Origin: Betaproteobacteria bacterium
GTDB taxonomy: Bacteria > Pseudomonadota > Gammaproteobacteria > Burkholderiales > SG8-39
NCBI GenBank assembly: GCA_947482825.1
Contig: CANKMT010000048.1
Span: 1 to 41,617 of the forward strand
Direction of reading: 5' to 3'
Length of the DNA stretch: 41,617 nt
This document shows positions 17,708-27,811 of the stretch, one piece after another; the first letter of the stretch is position 1, and each line of letters starts with the position of its first letter. Both the position numbers and the translations under genes were made by a program. The notes under the pieces were generated by a model that had not been told where the DNA came from, did not search any database, and worked only from the letters and a program-made list of their open reading frames with translations.

Positions 17708-18397
17708 CTAGATCGGAAGATGGGGCGTTTGCCCGCGCGCGTTGCGAAACACGTAGCGCGGCAACTCGAGGACCGACGCGATGCGCAGGTCCACGTAGCG
17801 CGGCTTGGCCACCCCGCCGGCAACCCAGACGGTCGCCAGGCCCAGGCGCTTCGCGGCGCGCAGGTTCTCAAGCATGTCGTCGATGAACACGCAGCGGTGC
17901 GGGTCGAGCTTGTGCGCGCGCATGAGCACATGGAAGCCGGCCGACGACGGCTTGGGCCGGTAGCGCGTGCTCTCGATCGAGTAGACGGCATCGAAGTAGC
18001 GCCGGATGCCCATTGCATCCAGCACCTGCTCGACGTAGTGGCGAGGCGCATTGGAAAACACCAGCTTGGTGCCGCCTAGTCGCTCCAGCGCATGGCGAAG
18101 CGCGTTCTCGTGCACGAGCATGTCGCCCAACTCAGGAAACTGGTGCGTCGCGTTCAGGAACTCGCGCGGGTCGGTGCCGTGGTGGCGCATGAGGCCCGAG
18201 AGCGTGGTGCCGTACTTCGCCCAGAACCCGGCGCGGATCGTATTCGCCCCCTCTTCGTCGACGGAGAATTTCTGCTTGATGAACTCGTTGATCTGCACAT
18301 GCATCGACGGGAAGATGTGCGGCCGCGCATCGTGCAGCGTGTTGTCGAGGTCGAAAATCCACACCCGCCGCGATGCGGGCACGCGGGCGATTCGCAT
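17708..18397 (-). CDS. HAD family pyrimidine 5'-nucleotidase
   Basis: A haloacid-dehalogenase-type phosphatase of 229 residues. Motif I FDLDNTLHD gives the catalytic pair Asp16 and Asp18; motif II is VFSNAP; motif III/IV contains the lysine of RYRPKPSS and VFIDDMLEN. It belongs to the SDT1/YjjG-type pyrimidine 5'-nucleotidases that remove the phosphate from UMP/CMP or modified analogues. It lies in tandem between argB and slmA on the same strand. Confidence 0.88.
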   Translation of the reverse strand: MRIARVPASRRVWIFDLDNTLHDARPHIFPSMHVQINEFIKQKFSVDEEGANTIRAGFWAKYGTTLSGLMRHHGTDPREFLNATHQFPELGDMLVHENALRHALERLGGTKLVFSNAPRHYVEQVLDAMGIRRYFDAVYSIESTRYRPKPSSAGFHVLMRAHKLDPHRCVFIDDMLENLRAAKRLGLATVWVAGGVAKPRYVDLRIASVLELPRYVFRNARGQTPHLPI

Positions 18398-18424
18398 TAC
18401 GCGGCCGGCATTACACGATCGACA

Positions 18425-19336
<912 letters not shown>

Positions 19337-19352
19337 CTAAGGGAAAGCAAAG

Positions 19353-19382
19353 AAAAATGGGCCGGCGCTTTCGCGCCCGCCC
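19353..19382 (-). terminator. Terminator after hslVU
   Basis: An imperfect hairpin (GGGC-C-GGCGC / GCGCC-C-GCCC with one C-C mismatch, 4-base loop, 19359-19382) is followed on the minus strand by ATTTTTCTTT. It lies between the end of the hslVU region and argB and should separate the two transcripts. Confidence 0.65.
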
Positions 19383-19404
19383 CTTGTCCTGCCCGCGCCG
19401 GACC

Positions 19405-19464
19405 TTACTGGATCGTGATCTGCTTCTTCTGCGCGGCCGCTTTCTTCGGCAGCGTCAGCGTCAC
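19405..19464 (-). pseudogene. Remnant of an Hsp20 gene (last 19 codons)
   Basis: Directly after hslU, in another frame, 19 codons read [19 protein letters not shown] and then TAA. This closely resembles the C-terminal tail of bacterial small heat-shock proteins (beta strand LTLTLPK, a basic linker, and a closing I-x-I/V-type motif, here ITI). The rest of the alpha-crystallin domain is missing: hslU occupies the sequence upstream. The GTG of the first codon overlaps the hslU stop (GTGA), so a 19-residue peptide could still be made. Most likely a deletion joined hslU to the end of an hsp20 gene; the identification rests on a short stretch. Confidence 0.5.
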
Positions 19465-20807
19465 AGGACGTAGCGGGCGAGGTCCTCGTTTTTCGACAAC
19501 TCGGCCAGCCTTGCGTCCACGTAGTCGGCGTCGATGACGACCTCCTCCGTGCCGCGCTTGCCGGCCTCGAAGGAAATCTCCTCGAGCAGCTTCTCTAGCA
19601 CCGTATAGAGCCGCCGCGCGCCGATGTTCTCGGTCTGCTCGTTTACCGCGTGGGCGATTTCGGCCAGCCGCCGGATGGCCTGCGGCCGGAATTCGATCTT
19701 CACCGACTCGGTCGCGAGCAGCGCCTCGTACTGGCGGGTGAGGCACGCATCGGTGCCGGTGAGGATCTTTTCGAAGTCACCGACCGAGAGCGAGTCGAGC
19801 TCGACCCGGATCGGGAAGCGCCCCTGCAGTTCCGGGATCAGATCCGAGGGCTTGGCGAAATGGAACGCGCCGCTCGCGATGAAGAGGATGTGGTCGGTCT
19901 TCACCATGCCGTACTTGGTCGACACCGTGGTGCCTTCGACCAGCGGCAGCAGGTCCCTCTGCACGCCCTGGCGCGACACGTCCGCGCCCGCCATCTCGGA
20001 GCGGCTCGCGATCTTGTCGATCTCGTCGAGGAAGACGATGCCGTTCTGCTCGACGTTCTCGAGCGCCTTCGTCTTCAGGTCCTCGTCCGAAACGAGGCGC
20101 GCGGCCTCCTCGTCGGTGATGAGGTTCATGGCCTCGCGGATCTTCATCTTGCGCGTCTTCCTGCGCCCGGCGCCGAGGTTCTGGAACATGCCCTGGATCT
20201 GGGTGGTGAGCTCTTCCATGCCGGGCGGGACCATGATCTCCATTTGCGGCTGCGTCGCCGCCACTTCGATTTCGATTTCCTTCGTGTCGAGTTCTCCTTC
20301 GCGCAGCTTCTTCCTGAATTTCTGCCGCGTCGGATTGTCGTTGCCCGAATCGGCATCCGAAGAGACACGGGCAGCGAATCCGACTTCGCGCGCCGGCGGC
20401 AACAGTGCGTCGAGCACCCTTTCTTCCGCCGCATCCTGCGCGAGGCTGCGCACCCGGCGCATGGCTTGCTCGCGCGCGCCCTTGATCGAGATCTCGACCA
20501 GGTCGCGGATGATGGTGTCCACGTCGCGGCCGACGTAGCCGACCTCGGTAAACTTGGTCGCTTCGACCTTGATGAACGGCGCGTCGGCCAGGCGCGCGAG
20601 GCGCCTTGCGATTTCGGTCTTGCCCACCCCGGTGGGACCGATCATCAGGATGTTCTTCGGCGTGATTTCCTGCCGAAGCGGATCCGCGACCTGCTGGCGG
20701 CGCCAGCGGTTGCGCAGCGCGATCGCCACCGCGCGTTTCGCGCGGCCCTGGCCCACTATGTGTTTGTCCAGTTCGTGGACGATTTCCTGCGGCGTCATGT
20801 TGCTCAT
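19461..20807 (-). CDS. hslU: HslUV protease ATPase subunit HslU
   Basis: AAA+ unfoldase of the HslUV protease. The 448 residues show Walker A GPTGVGKT (57-64), the [18 protein letters not shown] pore region (here [14 protein letters not shown]), Walker [11 protein letters not shown], sensor region, and the C-terminal tail NEDLARYVL that docks into HslV. The ATG overlaps the hslV stop (ATGA). Start at 20807 (MSNMTPQEI) is chosen over an upstream frame start at 20849, which lies inside hslV. Confidence 0.97.
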   Translation of the reverse strand: MSNMTPQEIVHELDKHIVGQGRAKRAVAIALRNRWRRQQVADPLRQEITPKNILMIGPTGVGKTEIARRLARLADAPFIKVEATKFTEVGYVGRDVDTIIRDLVEISIKGAREQAMRRVRSLAQDAAEERVLDALLPPAREVGFAARVSSDADSGNDNPTRQKFRKKLREGELDTKEIEIEVAATQPQMEIMVPPGMEELTTQIQGMFQNLGAGRRKTRKMKIREAMNLITDEEAARLVSDEDLKTKALENVEQNGIVFLDEIDKIASRSEMAGADVSRQGVQRDLLPLVEGTTVSTKYGMVKTDHILFIASGAFHFAKPSDLIPELQGRFPIRVELDSLSVGDFEKILTGTDACLTRQYEALLATESVKIEFRPQAIRRLAEIAHAVNEQTENIGARRLYTVLEKLLEEISFEAGKRGTEEVVIDADYVDARLAELSKNEDLARYVL

Positions 20808-21340
20808 TCCAAAACCTCGATGACCCTTTGGTGATTCGTATAGATGCACAGGTCGGCCGCGATCGACAGCGATTTTTCGACCACTTCGCGCACACCGAAC
20901 TCGGTGTTCTCGATCAGCGCCCGCGCAGCGGCCTGCGCGTACGGGCCGCCGGAACCGATCGCAACAATGCCCAGTTCGGGCTCGAGCACGTCGCCCTGCC
21001 CGGTAATAACGAGCGAGTGTTCCCTATCGGCCACGGCGAGCATCGCTTCGAGCCGGCGCAGCATGCGGTCGGTGCGCCAGTCCTTGGCCAGTTCCACCGC
21101 GGAGCGCATGAGGTTGCCCTGGTGCTTCTCGAGCTTGGCCTCGAACCGCTCGAACAGCGTGAAAGCATCTGCCGTCCCCCCGGCGAAACCGGCGAGGATG
21201 CGGTCGTGGTACAGGCGGCGCACCTTGCGGGCCCCCCCCTTGATGACGATGTGCCCGAGGGTCACCTGGCCGTCGCCACCGAGCGCCACCGTGGTTCCCC
21301 GCCGTACCGAGAGGATAGTCGTGCCGTGAAACTGTTCCAT
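20804..21340 (-). CDS. hslV: HslUV protease peptidase subunit HslV
   Basis: Proteasome-like peptidase of 178 residues. A six-residue propeptide (MEQFHG) precedes the nucleophile Thr7 in TTILSVRRG, as in other betaproteobacterial HslV. The motifs [26 protein letters not shown] and [13 protein letters not shown] are present. It is the first gene of the hslVU operon and degrades misfolded proteins under heat stress together with HslU. Confidence 0.97.
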   Translation of the reverse strand: MEQFHGTTILSVRRGTTVALGGDGQVTLGHIVIKGGARKVRRLYHDRILAGFAGGTADAFTLFERFEAKLEKHQGNLMRSAVELAKDWRTDRMLRRLEAMLAVADREHSLVITGQGDVLEPELGIVAIGSGGPYAQAAARALIENTEFGVREVVEKSLSIAADLCIYTNHQRVIEVLE

Positions 21341-21399
21341 TGAATAGGCCTCGGGGGGAGGAGGAAAAAGGCGGCCGCGAGGGCCTGATCGGGGGGAGT

Positions 21400-21424
21400 T
21401 TGGGGCATCCGGCCCCTATTGCAA
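21400..21424 (-). promoter_or_regulatory. Possible heat-shock (sigma-32) promoter of hslV
   Basis: On the minus strand, GTTGCAA is followed after 13 bases by CCCCAAA, about 60 bases before the hslV ATG. Each half matches the RpoH consensus (CTTGAAA and CCCCATT) at 5 of 7 positions with acceptable spacing. The known heat control of hslVU makes it plausible; GC-rich context makes chance CCCC likely. Confidence 0.35.
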
Positions 21425-21445
21425 CCCCTGCGCGCGCGCCGGCAT

Positions 21446-22195
21446 TTACCGTCTCACGAAACTTGCCGAAACGATCCCTGTGGCCACTAGTGCGCAAACG
21501 ATCATCGGACCCGAGGGAAGGTCGGCCACGGCCGAGCCGGCGAGTCCACCGCCGTAGCCCAACACGCCGATGGCGTAGGCCTTCGCCAGGCGGCCGCTCT
21601 TCACGAAACAGGTCGCGAGCGCCGGGATCACGAGCGTTGCAAAAACGAGGTACAGCCCGACCTGCTGCACCGAAGCCGTAACTGCGCAGGCGAACAGCGT
21701 GTAGAAGCCGATGCGGCCGATGCGCTCGTGCAGCGTGAACCAGATCACCGCAATCGCCCCATAGATCAGCGCATCCACCGGCAACCGCGCCGGGTTCACC
21801 CACAGGATCTGCCCGACCAGCAAATCCTTGAGATGCTCTCCACCATGCGGGTTGTGGGCCAGCAGCAGGATCGCGATGCTCGAGGCGAGCACGAACGTTG
21901 CGCCGATGATCGCCTCCTGCACCTGCGGCCAGCGCCGTTCGGTCCAGGTCAGCAACAACGCCGCGCCGAGCGCCGCCGCGAGGGCCGCGGCCTGCATCGC
22001 CCAGCCCTGCGGTTCCCATCCGAGCGCGTCAGCGAGGATCACGCCCAGCCCCGCGATCTGCGCGATCGCGAGATCGATGAAAACGATACCGCGCCCGATG
22101 ACCTGAATGCCAAGGGGAACGAGCGCGAGCGTGACGAGCAGCCCGACGATCATCGCCGGCCCCAGCAGCGCCAGGTTCGCGGAATCGAAATTCAC
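21446..22195 (-). CDS. znuB: Metal ABC transporter permease (ZnuB family)
   Basis: Inner-membrane permease of a zinc or manganese ABC importer. The 249 residues form about eight membrane helices and carry family stretches GRGIVFIDLAIAQIAGLG and FATLVIPALAT. Its GTG start overlaps the stop of the substrate-binding protein gene (GTGA). The ATPase partner is not encoded in this cluster. Metal specificity is inferred from the ZnuA and G3E GTPase neighbours. Confidence 0.88.
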   Translation of the reverse strand: MNFDSANLALLGPAMIVGLLVTLALVPLGIQVIGRGIVFIDLAIAQIAGLGVILADALGWEPQGWAMQAAALAAALGAALLLTWTERRWPQVQEAIIGATFVLASSIAILLLAHNPHGGEHLKDLLVGQILWVNPARLPVDALIYGAIAVIWFTLHERIGRIGFYTLFACAVTASVQQVGLYLVFATLVIPALATCFVKSGRLAKAYAIGVLGYGGGLAGSAVADLPSGPMIVCALVATGIVSASFVRR

Positions 22196-23100
22196 TTGAC
22201 TGCCGCCAGCAGCCGCCCGAGCGTATCGTCAAACAGGCCGAACAGGTCCTTCGCCTTGTCGCTGCCGCCGACGGTAAAGGGCAGCATCGTCATCGGGATG
22301 CCGGTGCGCGAGGAAAGGAACTCGGCCGCCTTGGGGCTCGTGTAGGCCGAATACACGATGACCTTGGCCGGCTCGCGCTTCATGCGCTCTACCAACTCGG
22401 CAAGATGCGCGGGCGTCGCGGGCAGTCCTGGTTTGGGTTCGAGGCTGCCGGCCTCACGCATTCCCATCCATCCGATGAAATACGACATGTCCTTATGGTA
22501 GACGACCACCGGGGCACCCTTGAGGCGCGCGCCCTCGCGCTCCCAGCGCTCGATCGCCGCCCGCCAGCGCGGCGTGAAGGCGGCGAGACGCTCGCGATAC
22601 GCTTGCGCGTTCGGGGGATCGATCTCGGCGAGCCGGCCGGCGAGCGCTTCGGCCACCTTGGCGATATTGCGCGGATCAAGGTGGATGTGCGGATTGCCGC
22701 CCGGATGGATGTCGCCCATCGAGCGATCCAGGGTCCTGGGGACTTCGATGCGCGCGACGAACTGCGAGGCTTCGAAATACCCAGGCCGTCCCGGCTGGAT
22801 CTTCGCGTTGCCCGATTGGGTGAACAGCAGGGGCAACCAGCCGACTTCGAGATCCGACCCGGTGCAGACGACGAGATCCGCAGAGCGCGCGCGCGCGATC
22901 AGGCTTGGACGCGCTTCGATGCGATGCGGATCCTGCAAGGCGGTCGTCGCAGAATGGACGTTGGCCTTGTCTCCCGCCAGTTCGGAGGCGAGAGCCGCCC
23001 ATTCGGGTTCGCAGGCAAGGATATTCACGGCCGCAACCGCCGGGAGCGCCAATAGCGCCGCGCCCGCCAACCCAAGAACCCTGAGGATGATTGGTCTCAT
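22192..23100 (-). CDS. znuA: Metal ABC transporter substrate-binding protein (ZnuA-like)
   Basis: Periplasmic cluster A-I binding protein of 302 residues. A signal peptide (to about VAAVNILA) is followed by a two-lobed fold with likely metal ligands His59 (DPHRIEARPS), His138/His140 (GGNPHIHLDP) and His202 (VVYHKDMSYF). The His-rich loop of classical ZnuA is reduced to GDIHPGGNPHIH. It starts eight bases after the porin gene and overlaps znuB. Zinc is the most likely substrate; manganese cannot be excluded. Confidence 0.88.
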   Translation of the reverse strand: MRPIILRVLGLAGAALLALPAVAAVNILACEPEWAALASELAGDKANVHSATTALQDPHRIEARPSLIARARSADLVVCTGSDLEVGWLPLLFTQSGNAKIQPGRPGYFEASQFVARIEVPRTLDRSMGDIHPGGNPHIHLDPRNIAKVAEALAGRLAEIDPPNAQAYRERLAAFTPRWRAAIERWEREGARLKGAPVVVYHKDMSYFIGWMGMREAGSLEPKPGLPATPAHLAELVERMKREPAKVIVYSAYTSPKAAEFLSSRTGIPMTMLPFTVGGSDKAKDLFGLFDDTLGRLLAAVK

Positions 23101-23108
23101 GGCGGGCC

Positions 23109-24533
23109 TCAGAACTTGTGCGCACCATGGGCCCCGAGGCTCATGATGTACTGGAGGAAAACTTGGTTGTCCGCGATGCCCGGTTGCGAGCGGTCGCGCG
23201 CGAACTGCAGGCGCAGGCGGCTGAACTCGCTCGGGCTCCAGTCGACCATGAACGTGTTGCGGGTCGGGTTGTAGGCATTGAGGATCGGGAAGTCGGCTGC
23301 CGTGAGCGCGCCCGAGTTCACCTGTCCGATGCTGGTCGTTCCCGCGCTGAGGCGATCGTAGCGATAACCGGCGCGCCAGCGCGGCATGAACTGGTAGACC
23401 GCTTGCCCGTAGTAACCGGACTGGCGCGATGCGTACGCGTCGGCCTGCGTCCCGAGAGAAGCGGCCGTCGTGTCGTAGGCCAGGCTGCCGCTCTCGCTCC
23501 TGCGGAAATACTCGCCCTGCAGCTTGAAACTGGTTTGCGAGGCATTCCCGTTCGGCGCCCATTTGAGCACGCCGTCCATGACCATGAGCCGGCTGCGGCC
23601 GGTAAAGGAATTGGTCACCCCGGCGCCGGTCGAATCGAGGTCCTCGTAAGTGCGGTCCTGCGCCGAGGTTCGCAGGTGGGAAAGGCCGACGCGCCACGCG
23701 GTGCTCGCCCCGATGTCACCGCCCAGGTGCGCGAACAGCACGCCCGAGCCAACGCCGTTCTTGCTGCGCCCGCCCGCCGGACCGCCGGGGAAAGTGCGTC
23801 CGCGGCCGGCTTCGAAGCCGAGATCCATATACAAGTCGGTCGGCGCAACCCACTTTACCTGCACGCCGTCTTCGGCAAGGTGGTTGCCGAGGAACACCTT
23901 GTTCACAAGCGACGCATCGGTGAAATCCCAGGCATGCGGATGGATTTCGTTCAGGTAGCCGACACTCGAGCGAAAGCGCCCGGCCTTCACGGTGAACCCG
24001 TTGGACAGGCCGAGCGTCTGGATATAGCCCTCTTCGACGGAGACTCCATTGTCAGGGGCGAGCGCAGCGATCAGCGTGCCGCGAAAGTACGAATCGATAT
24101 TGGCGCTCATCACGAGCTCGGATTCACCCAGGCTCAGTCCGCGACCGGGCAGGGCGACCTCGCCTCCCGTGGGCGCAAACCCGCTGATCCGGTAGGCCGC
24201 CGGGTCGCGCTTGAGGTTGCCGTAGGTCCCGTTGACGATCAGCGAGATGCCAGGGTTGAAGGCGCTTTCGCTTGAAGTGCGCGGGCTTGCCTGCGCCGCG
24301 GCCTGGCTGGCCGAGGCTTGCGCGTTCGTGGCCGCGACCTCGGCCTTGCCCGCCGACTGCTCGGCCTGCGAGAGGCGCTTCTCGAGCGCTTCGATGCGCT
24401 TTTCGTAACTCTCCTTCAGCTGCCGGACTTGCTCGCGCAGCTCTTTCAAATCGTCTTCGGCTGCGCGCGCCGGGGACGCGAACACCCCCACGACAGTCGC
24501 AACGGCAAATGCAATTAGCCTGTGCTTGAACAT
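23109..24533 (-). CDS. Outer-membrane porin-like protein with N-terminal coiled coil
   Basis: A 474-residue protein with a signal peptide (to ASPARA), a coiled coil (about 26-60, LRQLKESYEKRIEALEKRL-like heptads), an Ala-rich linker, and a long beta-barrel-type C-terminus of alternating hydrophobic strands rich in Tyr, Gly and Arg. No TonB box or plug domain was seen, so a TonB receptor label would not be supported. Cotranscribed with znuA and znuB, it probably lets metal or a metal complex through the outer membrane. Start at ATG 24533 follows GGGAGAG. Confidence 0.72.
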   Translation of the reverse strand: MFKHRLIAFAVATVVGVFASPARAAEDDLKELREQVRQLKESYEKRIEALEKRLSQAEQSAGKAEVAATNAQASASQAAAQASPRTSSESAFNPGISLIVNGTYGNLKRDPAAYRISGFAPTGGEVALPGRGLSLGESELVMSANIDSYFRGTLIAALAPDNGVSVEEGYIQTLGLSNGFTVKAGRFRSSVGYLNEIHPHAWDFTDASLVNKVFLGNHLAEDGVQVKWVAPTDLYMDLGFEAGRGRTFPGGPAGGRSKNGVGSGVLFAHLGGDIGASTAWRVGLSHLRTSAQDRTYEDLDSTGAGVTNSFTGRSRLMVMDGVLKWAPNGNASQTSFKLQGEYFRRSESGSLAYDTTAASLGTQADAYASRQSGYYGQAVYQFMPRWRAGYRYDRLSAGTTSIGQVNSGALTAADFPILNAYNPTRNTFMVDWSPSEFSRLRLQFARDRSQPGIADNQVFLQYIMSLGAHGAHKF

Positions 24534-24618
24534 GATCTCTCCCTCGAATCCCTGATGGCGCGCGCGCAAGATGGGCCGCGCGACTTAGCCGCGCTAGCGC
24601 GGCCGGAACACGGCACTT

Positions 24619-24945
24619 CTAGGCGAGGACGGGAGGGGCGCGCGACTGGAACGCGGCAGCGGGAGATTCACCGCTGCGTACATATTCGGCTGGGGCAACC
24701 TGGTGCAAGGTACCTTCGGCGACGCGGAACGCACCGGTCTCGGCGGCGGTGCCGTCGAGCGCATGGACTTCGAGGCACTGGTCGGTCGCGTGCTTGAGCG
24801 GCGCGGGCGCGTTCTGGCTCCCAGCCTGCCCGCCGGCCGCGGCAAGATCCGCTTCGGCATGCGAAAGCGCATGCAACTGCGCCGCGCTGCCGGAAAAGGC
24901 CAACGCGAAAGCGAACAGCAGTCTAAGGATGAAGCGCGCGCTCAT
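24619..24945 (-). CDS. Small secreted protein of the metal-uptake cluster
   Basis: A 108-residue protein starting MSARFILRLLFAFALAF, with a signal peptide and a mature part containing four histidines and one cysteine (HALSHAE, HATDQCLEVHALDG). It ends AFQSRAPPVLA, a tail form common to small secreted proteins in metal-responsive operons. It lies between the GTPase gene and the porin gene, all on one strand. A periplasmic metal-binding or buffering role is a guess. Start at 24945 chosen because it gives the signal peptide. Confidence 0.6.
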   Translation of the reverse strand: MSARFILRLLFAFALAFSGSAAQLHALSHAEADLAAAGGQAGSQNAPAPLKHATDQCLEVHALDGTAAETGAFRVAEGTLHQVAPAEYVRSGESPAAAFQSRAPPVLA

Positions 24946-25000
24946 GCGGGAATCATACTCCCGCGGACGCAGCCTGTCGGAGGGCTCGTCGAAGGGGAGG

Positions 25001-25987
<987 letters not shown>

Positions 25988-26166
25988 GGCTCGCTCCTGA
26001 GTTCTGCACCGCCTTCCAGAATTTCCGGACCGCGGCCGAGGGAGGGCGGATTTTACTCTTGACGGGGGCGGGGCGGACAGACTGTTCGCGGATGGTCGGA
26101 AAGCTCATCGCACCGGTCATCCTATCGCTAGCACGGGTCCGTCGTGCTCAAAACGCGCCACGCGAA

Positions 26167-26177
26167 ATGTCAGTAGC
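26167..26177 (+). repeat. 11-bp direct repeat ATGTCAGTAGC, copy 1
   Basis: The 11-mer ATGTCAGTAGC occurs here and again at 26220-26230, 53 bases apart, within the gap between the GTPase gene and the accessory genes. This copy also forms an inverted repeat GTCAG-TAG-CTGAC (26169-26181). The gap has no other recognisable gene and could be an old insertion boundary. Confidence 0.45.
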
Positions 26178-26219
26178 TGACCTGGAAACCTTTGCCCAGA
26201 CTAGGGTTTAGGCTAAAAC

Positions 26220-26230
26220 ATGTCAGTAGC
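26220..26230 (+). repeat. 11-bp direct repeat ATGTCAGTAGC, copy 2
   Basis: Second exact copy of the 11-mer at 26167-26177. It lies 75 bases ahead of the start of the 356-residue accessory gene and could be an operator for it or a repeat end. Confidence 0.45.
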
Positions 26231-26304
26231 GTCGATACCGGAGAATCTCTCGTCCAAGCATGGATTGAACCTGAGGGACTATTCGGCGAGAACGTCCGGC
26301 ACTC

Positions 26305-27375
26305 ATGCCAAGCGATACGAGCCCCCCCTCCTTTAGTTTCCACATCGAGACCGATGAGCAAAGCGGCCATTCAGTTCCCGCTGTCGTGCTTGTCCAGGTT
26401 CTTGAAAACGCCCAACGCGCCTTCGAACTGATTGGCGTACAAGTGGAAGGTCGGGAGATCCGAACACGCGCTCGCGTTGCCGCAGCGACCAGCAAGCGTT
26501 TTCAGCTCATGTGCCAGTTGCCCGAAGCTGGAAGCTATTCGATGCCCGTCACAGTCGGCGGTTCCGGCGAACTCTTTTCCGCACCCTTGGCCAATCAGGC
26601 TTTTGGCATTTTTCGTGAAGTCATGGAGCGCGTATCCGCGCGGAGTGGCGTAGGACTGGCCGCAGCGCTGCCCAACGAACGTATTCGCCGCCGGGTTCTG
26701 GAAGCCGTAAAAGGCATGGCGCCTCGGGCGGACGCGCAATGGAAGCTGAACCTGCATGACGATGAGGATGTTTCGTTCGCCAACTTCGACGTGCAGACCA
26801 TCCCCTTTGTGGAGGCAACGCTCGTACCCGTGGAGCAACGCGAGTCGGCTCGCGTCGTCACGGGTGAGCTAAAAAGCATCGACTTTGCCGAGCGCAAAGT
26901 CACCATCATTTACCCGCCCAACAGCAAGGAACTGGCGTGTATCTATGATGAAGCGGTCGAAGACCTGCTCTATGAAAGTCGGCGCGACCTGATTCAGGTC
27001 ACTGGCCGCGTCGTGCTGGACGACCAGGGCGCCCCTAAGCAGATCATCGATGTGACCGACATTCGGGATCTTGATCTGTCTTCGCTCGAGATTCATACCA
27101 TTCGGCATGGCCATCTCACCCTCAAGGCCCGGCGCACCCTCGGCCTCGAACCCAACCTGGATGAAACCAAACAACTCTTGTGCATCGAGTATGAAGCGCT
27201 TGCACTCGACGTTTTCGCGCCCACCCGCGACGCGCTGCTGGCTGAATTGAGCGAACAAATCGCCATGCTCTGGACGGAGTACGCATTGGCCGAGGACGAT
27301 GCGTTGGACGCGGTAGCGCGCCGACTGAAAGAAGAACTACACGCTGCCTTTACCGAGGTGCGCGATGCCGCGTAA
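26305..27375 (+). CDS. Uncharacterised 356-residue protein of a two-gene accessory module
   Basis: I do not recognise a named family. There is no signal peptide or membrane segment, so it is cytosolic. Residues 1-110 form a mixed domain; residues 184-255 look like a small beta barrel (VTGELKSIDFAERKVTI, then IQVTGRVVLDDQG, ending DVTDIRDLDL), reminiscent of OB-fold-like segments. Residues 290-352 are helical and acidic (TEYALAEDDALDAVARRLKEEL). Its last 11 bases overlap the start of a HicA-like gene, so the two are coupled. Base use is less GC-biased than neighbours. It could be an antitoxin or regulator for the small protein. Confidence 0.7.
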   Translation: MPSDTSPPSFSFHIETDEQSGHSVPAVVLVQVLENAQRAFELIGVQVEGREIRTRARVAAATSKRFQLMCQLPEAGSYSMPVTVGGSGELFSAPLANQAFGIFREVMERVSARSGVGLAAALPNERIRRRVLEAVKGMAPRADAQWKLNLHDDEDVSFANFDVQTIPFVEATLVPVEQRESARVVTGELKSIDFAERKVTIIYPPNSKELACIYDEAVEDLLYESRRDLIQVTGRVVLDDQGAPKQIIDVTDIRDLDLSSLEIHTIRHGHLTLKARRTLGLEPNLDETKQLLCIEYEALALDVFAPTRDALLAELSEQIAMLWTEYALAEDDALDAVARRLKEELHAAFTEVRDAA

Positions 27376-27658
27376 GCAGAATGAAGTCGAAAAAGGCCTC
27401 AAGACCAAGGGGTTCAAGCCGCGGGATGGGGATCACAACTACTTCAACTACTACTCCACGGCGGGGAAAAAGACTGCCGTGTTCACGAAGACCAGCCACG
27501 GCGCTCGGGAAATTGACGACAACCTGCTTGGGCAGATGGCCAAGCAATGCAAGCTCTCACGCGCCGACTTCGACCTACTTATCGATTGTCCCTTAGATCG
27601 AAAAGCTTATGAAATCAAGGTCGTCGAGAAAAAGGCAATCGAACTTCCGTCCGACTAA
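27365..27658 (+). CDS. Small HicA-like protein
   Basis: A 97-residue basic protein, MPRKQNEVEKGLKTKGF, then GDHNYF, GKKTAVFTKTSHG and EIDDNLLGQMAKQCKLS. The layout resembles HicA toxins (dsRBD-like fold): a KGF start, a G-x-H catalytic-type histidine (His24), and a C-terminal LxxMAKQ helix. It differs by the TKTSHG stretch and by length. The ATG lies inside the end of the 356-residue gene. RNA cleavage is therefore a hypothesis only; the partner does not look like HicB. Confidence 0.62.
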   Translation: MPRKQNEVEKGLKTKGFKPRDGDHNYFNYYSTAGKKTAVFTKTSHGAREIDDNLLGQMAKQCKLSRADFDLLIDCPLDRKAYEIKVVEKKAIELPSD

Positions 27659-27811
27659 GTGTCGCTAGTCTTCCTCGGTCTGGTACAGCGCGACGATCGT
27701 ATTTGTCGCCCGCTTATTCCGAGATCAAGCCCATCGTTCAGGCGTGACGAGCAGGGTCGTGATGCCGGCAGAGACTTGAGTGGGACCGAGATCAATCATC
27801 GAGTAACGGCT

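Noticed and set aside
21401..21416. GGGGC-ATCCG-GCCCC hairpin between znuB and hslV as a terminator
   Set aside because: Five-bp stem in GC-rich DNA and no T run on either strand.
25988..26110. A Zur operator upstream of the G3E GTPase gene
   Set aside because: No AT-rich palindrome of the usual Zur form was found in this gap.
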